Positions 1-5,566 of a DNA stretch of 8,056 nt are shown piece by piece. The stretch comes from Chersky-265 sp035275285. Lineage in GTDB: Bacteria; Fibrobacterota; Fibrobacteria; UBA11236. The DNA is taken from assembly GCA_035275285.1 (NCBI GenBank), contig DATENA010000159.1, positions 1 through 8,056 on the forward strand, in the 5' to 3' direction. Under the pieces are notes generated by a model. That model saw only the letters and a list, made by a program, of their open reading frames with translations, was not told the DNA's origin and did no database searches. The stretch's first letter is position 1. The number at the start of each line of letters is the position of its first letter. The position numbers and the translations under genes were made by a program.

Positions 1-90
1 TGAATGCGAAAGATTCTTTGCATTCAACTCCCGACCCCCGACTCCGAAGGGCGTAGCAGCGGATACAGGGTATCTGCCTGTACTCCCGAC
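1..90 (-). repeat. Structured intergenic repeat, copy 1 (cut by window edge)
   Basis: Read on the minus strand, the element starts with GTCGGGAGTAC (90 to 80), has 32 poorly conserved bases, then TCGGAGTCGGG (47 to 37), then GTCGGGAGTTGAATGC. Positions 20-26 (GCATTCA) pair with 1-7 (TGAATGC); 16-19 (CTTT) and 9-12 (AAAG) extend the hairpin with one bulged G. The same blocks with the same 32-base spacing recur at 3633-3756. A 24-base stretch, 22-45, is identical to 3729-3752. The window seems to begin inside the left hairpin arm, so the element probably continues upstream. It lies just past the 3' end of the minus-strand glycosyltransferase gene. No coding function is apparent. A REP- or MITE-like dispersed repeat is the best description; the family is not recognised. 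Confidence 0.7.
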
Positions 91-113
91 CATGGAAGCC
101 TTGGGCAGACGTC

Positions 114-130
114 CGATCCAAACTGGATCG
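114..130 (-). other. Short hairpin just after the glycosyltransferase-like gene
   Basis: CGATCCA (114-120) and TGGATCG (124-130) form a perfect 7-bp stem with a 3-base loop, three bases past the minus-strand stop codon at 134-136. No T-run follows on the minus strand, so it is not a classical intrinsic terminator. It could stabilise the mRNA 3' end or act with the repeat that follows. The hairpin is visible in the sequence; any role is inferred. Confidence 0.35.
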
Positions 131-133
131 TCC

Positions 134-1246
134 TTACGGAGTTCCCTGCGTCTTTTCCCTCTGCCCATTTTCTCCAGGCCTTTCATACACGACCCGCAGC
201 CTGGGATTCAGGAACGACGTGTCCCACGGCGAATCTTCTTCCCCAAAGCGGGCCTCAACGTCCGTGTCGGCAATCCCGGCCAGGTGCAGGAGCGGGCCGT
301 TGGTGCCGATGCTGCGCGCCGTCAGGGAGAACAGCCCCAGCAGCAGGCCCGTGGACTCCACTTCCAGGCCCGGCAGGCTTAAGGTCAAATCCTGCGGGGG
401 CGGGGGAGAGGCCCATAGGGGCCCGGCGCCGTTGAGGACGAGCAGGGCCTGGGCCGCGCCCTGGGGGGAACGCGCTTTGACGGCGGCCTGGAAAAGCTCC
501 CGTTCCCGGACCGGATTGGCTCCCTGCCAGAGGAACAAGCGCGTGCTTTCGGGCCTCAGGCCTTTGGCGGTCAGGCGGGCGGCCGCGTCTTTCAGATTTT
601 CCGGGCTGACGCCCAGGCGGCTCCATTTGGGAACGATGGGCCGCGCGGAAAAGTTCCAGAGCCGGATGGTTTGCAAGAAGCGGCGCAAGTGATTGGGGGG
701 ATCGGACGGGTGCAGCAAGACGTTGGCGAAAGGCCGGGGAGCCTCGCCGGAAACCTGGACGCGCAGGCCCGCCCGGGAAGAGCGCAGCAGGAAGTGCATG
801 AGCGGAGGGGTCTCTTCGCCCAGGTTCAGGATGAGATCGGGGCGGAACGCGCCCGTGCTGCGGACCACTTCCTGGAAATGGGGCTCCCCCCATTGGAAAT
901 CCTCCGCCCGCATGCCCAGGATCCGGTCGGGTCCGAACAGGGCCGAAAGGAATCCCACCCATTCCTGCCGGGTCAGGAACAGGAATTCCGAGTCCGCCAG
1001 ATCCTGGATGAGGCTCTGGACCACCGGGAAAGCGATGAGAATCTGCCGGAAGTCTTCCGGGAGCCGGATCAGGATCCTGAGGCGGCCGGATAGGGCCTTC
1101 CCCAGGCTGAAAGGAGGAGCGGCGAAGTCCCCGCCGGATTTCCACGTCAGATACTTCCAAAGTTGCCTGGATGGAAGGTAATTGAGGGCTTTGTATGGCC
1201 ACCGTTTCCCGATTTCGGGTTCGCGGCCTAGATTTCGGCGGGCCAT
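134..1246 (-). CDS. Divergent glycosyltransferase family 9 (heptosyltransferase-like) protein
   Basis: This is a 370-residue protein. GT9 enzymes transfer heptose or related sugars from nucleotide donors onto LPS core or other surface glycans at the inner face of the cytoplasmic membrane. The match rests on fold landmarks. Residues 56-82 (LRILIRLPEDFRQILIAFPV and on) align with the usual first strand and helix, but FR replaces the usual GD. Residues 314-335 (GTNGPLLHLAG...ARFG) align with the GP-x-H-x-A...FG motif near the nucleotide-sugar site, but T-N stands where D-T/S is usual. No signal peptide or membrane segment is seen. The ATG at 1246 is the only plausible start: no ATG, GTG or TTG lies upstream before the in-frame stop. 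No Shine-Dalgarno is visible. Both signature motifs are altered, so activity is uncertain. The gene is divergent from the GGDEF gene. Family assignment is moderate, substrate unknown. Confidence 0.6.
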   Translation of the reverse strand: MARRNLGREPEIGKRWPYKALNYLPSRQLWKYLTWKSGGDFAAPPFSLGKALSGRLRILIRLPEDFRQILIAFPVVQSLIQDLADSEFLFLTRQEWVGFLSALFGPDRILGMRAEDFQWGEPHFQEVVRSTGAFRPDLILNLGEETPPLMHFLLRSSRAGLRVQVSGEAPRPFANVLLHPSDPPNHLRRFLQTIRLWNFSARPIVPKWSRLGVSPENLKDAAARLTAKGLRPESTRLFLWQGANPVRERELFQAAVKARSPQGAAQALLVLNGAGPLWASPPPPQDLTLSLPGLEVESTGLLLGLFSLTARSIGTNGPLLHLAGIADTDVEARFGEEDSPWDTSFLNPRLRVVYERPGENGQREKTQGTP

Positions 1247-1328
1247 ATGTCTTATACTAGCTAAAGATAATTCTTGAAGGATTGAAAATTATCCATGCCA
1301 TGCCCAATATGAGATCCGGCACCCGCCC
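1247..1328. promoter_or_regulatory. AT-rich divergent intergenic region with candidate promoters
   Basis: This 82-bp gap separates the minus-strand glycosyltransferase-like gene from the plus-strand GGDEF gene and is clearly more AT-rich than its surroundings. On the minus strand a TATAAG -10-like box (1256-1251) lies 16 bases from a weak TTCAAG -35-like box (1278-1273). That start point would fall at about the ATG, suggesting a leaderless or very short-leader transcript. On the plus strand GATAAT (1266-1271) is a possible -10 box with no convincing -35. GAAGG at 1276-1280 is the only purine-rich stretch before the GGDEF gene but is too far from its ATG to be its ribosome binding site. The sigma factor is unknown, and the box assignments are inference. 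Confidence 0.35.
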
Positions 1329-1332
1329 ATGA
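1300..1332 (+). CDS. Possible 10-codon leader peptide ahead of the GGDEF gene
   Basis: An ATG at 1300 opens a 10-residue frame (MPNMRSGTRP) whose TGA (1330-1332) overlaps the GGDEF gene ATG at 1329 as ATGA. The GGDEF gene has no Shine-Dalgarno of its own, so re-initiation after this mini-frame would offer a way to start it. The mini-frame has no good ribosome binding site either: GAAGG ends 19 bases upstream. A chance arrangement is quite possible. The peptide matches nothing I recognise. Confidence 0.15.
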   Translation: MPNMRSGTRP

Positions 1333-3530
1333 TGGCATTTTTGACCGCGCTGCAAATCGTTCCAGCCCTCGTCCTGTGCCTTGCGGGCGTTCCCATGCTG
1401 CCGGTTCCCGCCCTTTCCCATTATGAGGCGACCCTGATGGGCATCCTGGTGGCTGAGGCCCTGTTTTTCCTGTACCTGACCCGCTCCACCGATTCCCAAT
1501 ACCGCATCGCCGGTTTCACCCAGGCCGTATGGCTGTTCACTTTCGCCTGGATCGCCATCCATTTGCTGGGAGGCATCCAATACCGCCTCAACCTGACCAT
1601 CGCCCTGGCCACGGCGGCCTTGATAGGGACCCAGTCCCATCCGGTGCATTCGGTCCATATCATGCTGTTGACCGTCGCGGCGGCCGTTTCCCTGGTGGCC
1701 GACCGCTTGTACGGTTTTTTGCCGGGCGGGCCCCCTTCCAATATCCAGAACATCCCCGAATACGTTTTTTCCATCTTCTTCCCCGTGGTCAGCGTGACGC
1801 TGTTCCAAGCGGTGCTGCTGGGTTTCAAACGCGGGAAGACCGCCCCCCCGCGGAAGCCGGCCCCCGACCCCGAGGCTCCGGCCATCGCGCTTTCCGGCAA
1901 CGACATCCCCACTCCCAAAGGCTCGGTGATCCTGTCCGGGGACGGCAATCTGGTGGAGCCGTCCAAGGCCACCCAGTTCTTCAACCGCGTGTACCTGGAG
2001 AACCAGGGAGACCAGGCCCTCAAGGACATGAAGGACATCCTCAACACGGTCGTGTACTTCATGAGCCGGAATTTCAAGGCCTACACGTCCCTGGGATTCC
2101 TGGTTTCCGAACTGGGGGACAAGCTGACCCTGAACGCCGTGGTGACCAAGAGCCGGAACCTGAACTACGATTGCGTGATCGAGTTCGGAAAGGGGACCAT
2201 CGGGTCGGCCGTGAACAAGCCCGCGGGCTTCATCACCGGTAACCTGCGTTCCTACACCGGCGAGCTGGAATATTACAGCCAGCAGGAGAACATCAACTCC
2301 ATGATGATCATGCGGGTGATGGACAACCAGAGCAAGCGCATCCAGGGCCTGCTGGTGGTGGACTCGGAGAACATGCGCGCCTTCACCGACGAGCATAAGG
2401 AATTGATGTACCGGTTCACGCAGATCGCTTCGGCCATGATCACCAGCGCCAAGCTGACCTACCAGATGAACAAGGTGGCCATCCAGGCGGATCTGCAATA
2501 CGAAATCGCCAAGAAGCTCTCCGAGGCCCTCAAGGTCGAGGAAGTCATCGACGTGCTGACGCAGTCGCTGATGCGCACCTTCGAGCACGACCGGCTGGTC
2601 ATCATCGCCTACAACTCGTCCACCGCCAAGGGGACGGTCTGGCGCATCATCGGCGATCCGGGCAACATCGCCGAAGGCATGGAGTTCGACATCCACGAGA
2701 ACCGGAGCCTGTACGGCAGCGTCTTCCGCAACCGCCGCTCCGTGGTGAGCCAGGGGTTCCGCGTTGAGACGCGGTTCGTGCGCTTCGACCGGGACGAACC
2801 CGCCGAGGCCAAGCCCCAGGACATCCTGATCGCGCCCATCCACGACGACCGCCAGTCCGTATGGGCGGTGGTGGGCCTGGAATCCAACCGCGCCGGGGTC
2901 TATTCCCAGTCCGAACTGCAATTGCTCAAGACGATCATGGCCAACGTGACCACCGCCCTCACCAAGGCGCGCATGTACACGGAGATGGAGAAGCTCGCCA
3001 CCATCGACGGCCTGACCCAGATAGCCAACCACCGCAAGTTCCAGGACATCATGACCATGGAACTGGAACGGTCCCAACGCTACAACGCGCCGCTCACCCT
3101 GCTCCTGATGGACATCGATCATTTCAAGAAGTTCAACGACACCTACGGCCACCCGGTGGGCGATCTGGTGCTGCAGATGGTGGCCAAGGCCCTGCAAGGC
3201 TCCATCCGCAACACGGACTATTGCGCCCGTTACGGCGGCGAAGAGTTCGTGGTCGTGCTCATCCAGGCGGACGAGGCCCAGTCCCGCATCCTGGCGGAGC
3301 GCATCCGCAAGGCCGTGGAGTCCCTCCAGATCCAGAACGACGGCAAGATCCTGCGCGTGACCGTCAGCATCGGCAGCGCCACCTTCCCCTTCGACGGCGT
3401 CAACAAGCAGGAGTTGATCGACAACGCGGACAAGTCCATGTACGCGTCCAAGCAGGGAGGCCGCAATCGCGTCTCCTTCTTCTCCGAAGTGAAGCTCACG
3501 CCCGCGGGGATTGCCCCGGCGCCGCATTAG
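1329..3530 (+). CDS. Membrane-anchored GAF-GAF-GGDEF diguanylate cyclase
   Basis: This 733-residue protein is predicted to condense two GTP into cyclic di-GMP. Residues about 4-165 hold five or six hydrophobic segments, so it should sit in the inner membrane. A Pro/Ala-rich linker (about 169-200) follows, then two GAF-like sensor domains (about 230-375 and 395-545) and a C-terminal GGDEF domain (about 553-720). The active-site motif is GGEEF (636-640), a functional variant. D595 in MDIDHFKKFND is the expected metal ligand. The inhibitory I-site RxxD is present as RNTD (627-630), exactly five residues before GGEEF, so product inhibition is expected. ATGs at 1329 and 1332 are both possible starts; neither has a clear Shine-Dalgarno. 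The ligands of the GAF domains are unknown. The gene stands alone on its strand, with repeat copy 2 downstream. Cyclase assignment is firm; the process controlled is not. Confidence 0.93.
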   Translation: MMAFLTALQIVPALVLCLAGVPMLPVPALSHYEATLMGILVAEALFFLYLTRSTDSQYRIAGFTQAVWLFTFAWIAIHLLGGIQYRLNLTIALATAALIGTQSHPVHSVHIMLLTVAAAVSLVADRLYGFLPGGPPSNIQNIPEYVFSIFFPVVSVTLFQAVLLGFKRGKTAPPRKPAPDPEAPAIALSGNDIPTPKGSVILSGDGNLVEPSKATQFFNRVYLENQGDQALKDMKDILNTVVYFMSRNFKAYTSLGFLVSELGDKLTLNAVVTKSRNLNYDCVIEFGKGTIGSAVNKPAGFITGNLRSYTGELEYYSQQENINSMMIMRVMDNQSKRIQGLLVVDSENMRAFTDEHKELMYRFTQIASAMITSAKLTYQMNKVAIQADLQYEIAKKLSEALKVEEVIDVLTQSLMRTFEHDRLVIIAYNSSTAKGTVWRIIGDPGNIAEGMEFDIHENRSLYGSVFRNRRSVVSQGFRVETRFVRFDRDEPAEAKPQDILIAPIHDDRQSVWAVVGLESNRAGVYSQSELQLLKTIMANVTTALTKARMYTEMEKLATIDGLTQIANHRKFQDIMTMELERSQRYNAPLTLLLMDIDHFKKFNDTYGHPVGDLVLQMVAKALQGSIRNTDYCARYGGEEFVVVLIQADEAQSRILAERIRKAVESLQIQNDGKILRVTVSIGSATFPFDGVNKQELIDNADKSMYASKQGGRNRVSFFSEVKLTPAGIAPAPH

Positions 3531-3559
3531 GCCGCGGAGTCCGCTCGGCCGGCGCGGGG
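3514..3559 (+). other. GC-rich imperfect hairpin across the GGDEF gene stop codon
   Basis: CCCCGGCGCC (3514-3523) can pair with GGCGCGGGG (3551-3559) with one bulged G. The sequence between holds the TAG stop and a small inner inverted repeat, GCGGA/TCCGC. No T-run follows, so this is not a standard intrinsic terminator. GC-rich DNA yields such pairings by chance, so the call is weak. Positions 3560-3632 show no gene or clear signal. Confidence 0.25.
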
Positions 3560-3632
3560 TCTGCAAGCTTAGTCCAAGAGCTATCGGCCATCCGAACCGG
3601 AAATGGACGGGTACCGCGTGGGGCGGCGTTTC

Positions 3633-3756
3633 GTCGGGAGTACGGGCAAAAGCCGCGAGCCTACCGCTTCGCCCCTCGGAGTCGGGAGTTGAATACGAAG
3701 AGCGCTGCCTATCGGCTTCAATGCGCGTATTCAACTCCCGACCCCCGACTCCCGAC
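3633..3756 (+). repeat. Structured intergenic repeat, copy 2 (palindromic, MITE/REP-like)
   Basis: The 124-bp element begins with GTCGGGAGT (3633-3641) and ends with its reverse complement ACTCCCGAC (3748-3756). Inside, GTCGGGAGTTGAATACG (3681-3697) is a perfect 17-base inverted repeat of CGTATTCAACTCCCGAC (3726-3742), enclosing a 28-base loop. GTCGGGAGTAC, a 32-base spacer and TCGGAGTCGGG match copy 1 in order and spacing. Positions 3729-3752 are identical to 22-45. The element lies just past the 3' end of the GGDEF gene, in the same orientation relative to that gene as copy 1 is to the glycosyltransferase-like gene. No target-site duplication is apparent and no transposase is present. A role in mRNA 3'-end processing, termination or genome organisation is possible but inferred. 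Confidence 0.75.
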
Positions 3757-3788
3757 CTGATGCACACTACGGCAATCCCAGCGTCCAT

Positions 3789-3863
3789 CTTCTACCCCCC
3801 CAATCCCACAGCCTCTTCCCCCCCTCCTTGGCCTCTCCGCCTTCCCTTCCTACCTTCTTCCCA
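3789..3863 (+). other. Pyrimidine-rich leader before the sugar kinase gene
   Basis: Only about 11 of these 75 bases are purines, with several C-runs and TTCC-type blocks running up to the kinase ATG. No Shine-Dalgarno is therefore possible directly upstream of that gene. The tract could be an S1-type unstructured ribosome-loading leader or an unwound promoter-proximal segment. C-rich, G-poor RNA is also the kind of sequence Rho can bind. All of these roles are inference; the skew itself is directly visible. No convincing -10/-35 pair was found in 3757-3863. Confidence 0.4.
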
Positions 3864-4802
3864 ATGTCCCACATCCTCGTCGTCGGGTTGAACCCGGCCT
3901 GGCAGACGGTTCTCGGGTTCCGGGATTTCCGGGCCGGGGAGGTGAACCGGGCCCGGAGCGGGGAGTCCCTGGCTTCGGGCAAGGGCTTCAATGCGGCCAA
4001 GGTCCTGCGCCGCCTGGGGCATAAGGTTTCACTGCTGCAAATCCTGGGCGGGGAGAACGGGAGCAAATGCCTGCGGGCTTGCGAGGCCTTGGGCATCGAG
4101 AGCCTGCATGCCTGGGTGGGGACGGAAACCCGCCGCTGCCTGACCCTGTTGCATCGCGATGCTTCCCTTCCGGGCGACGCGCCGGATCCGGAGGAGGTCG
4201 GGGCCGCGCCGGGCGAGTCCACGGAAATCATCGAACCCTTCCGGGTGGAGGAGCCCGGCGCGGGGGAAGCCCTGATCGCCTCGCTTCCCCCGGACCCGGA
4301 GGCTTTCGATGCCGTGGCCATTTGCGGCACGGTGCCGCCCGGGGCGGGAGAGGGGATCTACGACGCCGTCCTGGACCGCCTGAGGCCCAAGGTCACGGTG
4401 GTGGATGCCTGGCAGGGTTTGCGTCCGGGATCCCTCGCCAAAGCCACCTGCCTCAAGATGAACCGTTCCGAGTATCGGACCCTCTCGGAATCGGCCGGGG
4501 CCGAGGCGGCGGACGCCCTGTTCCTGGTGACGTCCGGAGGCGGGGAAGCCTTGGTGTTACGGGGAGGGGCGACCCTGGCCCGCTTGGCGCCGCCCCGGCT
4601 GGCCTCGGTCGCCAATTCCATCGGCGCGGGGGATGCGGTCACCGCCGGCGTCGTCCATCATCTGCTTTCGGGGCTGGATGCCGCCGAAGCCTTCCGCCAT
4701 GGCCTGGCCATGGGCTCGGCCAGTTGCCTGGAGCGCCTGCCCGCGGAGTTCCAGGACGCGGAATTCCGCCGCTTGCTTCCCCTGGTCCGGGTGCTGCCAT
4801 GA
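3864..4802 (+). CDS. PfkB-family sugar kinase, 1-phosphofructokinase/tagatose-6-P kinase type
   Basis: This 312-residue protein should transfer phosphate from ATP to a sugar or sugar phosphate. It fits the FruK/LacC branch of PfkB kinases. LNPAWQ (9-14) is the N-terminal strand, SGKGFNAAKV (38-47) the substrate loop, GTVPPG (165-170) follows, KMNRSE (198-203) matches the KPNxxE region, and IGAGDA (253-258) holds the anion hole and catalytic base D257. The Asp that usually follows NPA-x (as in FruK NPAYD) and contacts substrate is Gln14 here, so specificity may differ from fructose 1-phosphate. The ATG at 3864 is chosen because the domain begins there; an in-frame TTG at 3828 adds 12 unconserved residues. 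There is no Shine-Dalgarno: the upstream tract is nearly all pyrimidine. The TGA overlaps the mqnB ATG (ATGA), so the two are coupled. Fold and chemistry are firm; substrate is open. Confidence 0.85.
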   Translation: MSHILVVGLNPAWQTVLGFRDFRAGEVNRARSGESLASGKGFNAAKVLRRLGHKVSLLQILGGENGSKCLRACEALGIESLHAWVGTETRRCLTLLHRDASLPGDAPDPEEVGAAPGESTEIIEPFRVEEPGAGEALIASLPPDPEAFDAVAICGTVPPGAGEGIYDAVLDRLRPKVTVVDAWQGLRPGSLAKATCLKMNRSEYRTLSESAGAEAADALFLVTSGGGEALVLRGGATLARLAPPRLASVANSIGAGDAVTAGVVHHLLSGLDAAEAFRHGLAMGSASCLERLPAEFQDAEFRRLLPLVRVLP

Positions 4803-5566
4803 TCCTGTTGTGCGCGGCCACCTTGGGGGAGATGGACGCCTGCCTCGCGGCCGCGGGGCTCCGTTTCGGGGAATTGGAACCGAGGGAGGCGCCGGAAAAA
4901 GCTCGAGGAGAAGCGATCGCTGCGGCGCTCATCGGGCACCGGATCTGGGCCCGCGGGCGTGGCGGCCTGCTCTGCGCCGTGACGGGCGTAGGCATCCCCC
5001 TGACCTTGTTGCGGCTGCTCCCCTTGGCGTCCCGGACCGCGCCGGAGTTGATCTTCAATGCGGGCATCGCCGGGGCCTATCCCGGTTCGGGCCTTTCCAT
5101 CGGGGACGTGGTGGCGGGAGAGTCGGAAACCTTCGGGGATTTGGGCATGGAAACCCCGGGTCCGGAAACGTTCCTGCCGTTGGCTTCCTTTCCCTGGGCG
5201 GACGAAGATTACCGGCGTCCTTTGCCGCTCGCCCTGGAGCCTTTGCGCCGGGGTGGGCGGGATGGGACGCCGGGGTTGCCCGTGGCGGGAGGCTGCACCA
5301 TCAATGCCTGCGCGGGGACGGAGGCCACCGGCAGGCTGCGCCGTTCCCGGACCGGAGCCGGATTCGAAACCATGGAGGGCGCCGCGGCGGCGCTGGTCGG
5401 CAGGGAACTCGGCATCCCCGTCTGCGAAGTGCGCGCGATCAGCAACATCGCCTCCACGCGGGACTTCCGCCCCGCCGGCGCGGAGATGGCCCTGGGTAAC
5501 CTGGGTGTTTACATGGGCCGCTGGCTGGCGGGCCTGCCCGGCTTCGGGCGCGAAGGGAACGCATGA
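4799..5566 (+). CDS. mqnB: Futalosine hydrolase
   Basis: This 255-residue protein belongs to the nucleoside phosphorylase/MTA-SAH nucleosidase fold. MqnB cleaves futalosine to dehypoxanthine futalosine and hypoxanthine in the cytoplasm, part of menaquinone synthesis from chorismate. Visible landmarks are the N-terminal strand with Glu11 (MILLCAATLGEM), NAGIAGAYPGSGLSIGDVV (87-105), the substrate-binding ETMEGAAAAL (190-199) and the late RAISNIASTRD (212-222), where MTA/SAH nucleosidases carry Asp instead of Asn. Position directly before mqnD strengthens the choice of MqnB over a general nucleosidase. The start at 4799 overlaps the kinase stop; the same frame stays open upstream to 4067 but that part lies over the kinase and lacks homology. 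No strong Shine-Dalgarno is present, so translation probably depends on coupling. Some organisms use aminofutalosine instead, which sequence alone cannot exclude. Confidence 0.85.
   Translation: MILLCAATLGEMDACLAAAGLRFGELEPREAPEKARGEAIAAALIGHRIWARGRGGLLCAVTGVGIPLTLLRLLPLASRTAPELIFNAGIAGAYPGSGLSIGDVVAGESETFGDLGMETPGPETFLPLASFPWADEDYRRPLPLALEPLRRGGRDGTPGLPVAGGCTINACAGTEATGRLRRSRTGAGFETMEGAAAALVGRELGIPVCEVRAISNIASTRDFRPAGAEMALGNLGVYMGRWLAGLPGFGREGNA

Noticed and set aside
3681..3756. Integron attC site, because GTTGAAT and ATTCAAC fit the GTTRRRY and RYYYAAC boxes
   Set aside because: attC sites run RYYYAAC first and GTTRRRY last; here the order is reversed, and there is no integrase or cassette array.
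3633..3756. CRISPR array
   Set aside because: The repeated units are inverted as well as direct, with irregular spacing and no spacer series; no cas gene is near.
1..3760. Insertion sequence or transposon carrying the glycosyltransferase-cyclase pair
   Set aside because: No transposase, no clear target-site duplication, and the genes show no composition break from their neighbours.
1257..3788. 843-codon open frame on the minus strand over the cyclase gene
   Set aside because: It is a GC-bias shadow of a firmly identified gene: its product is a His/Val/Gly/Asp-rich string with no motifs, and its upstream part is read through the repeat.
4067..4798. Long upstream extension of the mqnB frame
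   Set aside because: It overlaps the kinase out of frame, is Gly/Arg/Pro-rich with no homology, and mqnB homology begins exactly at 4799 with an ATGA overlap.
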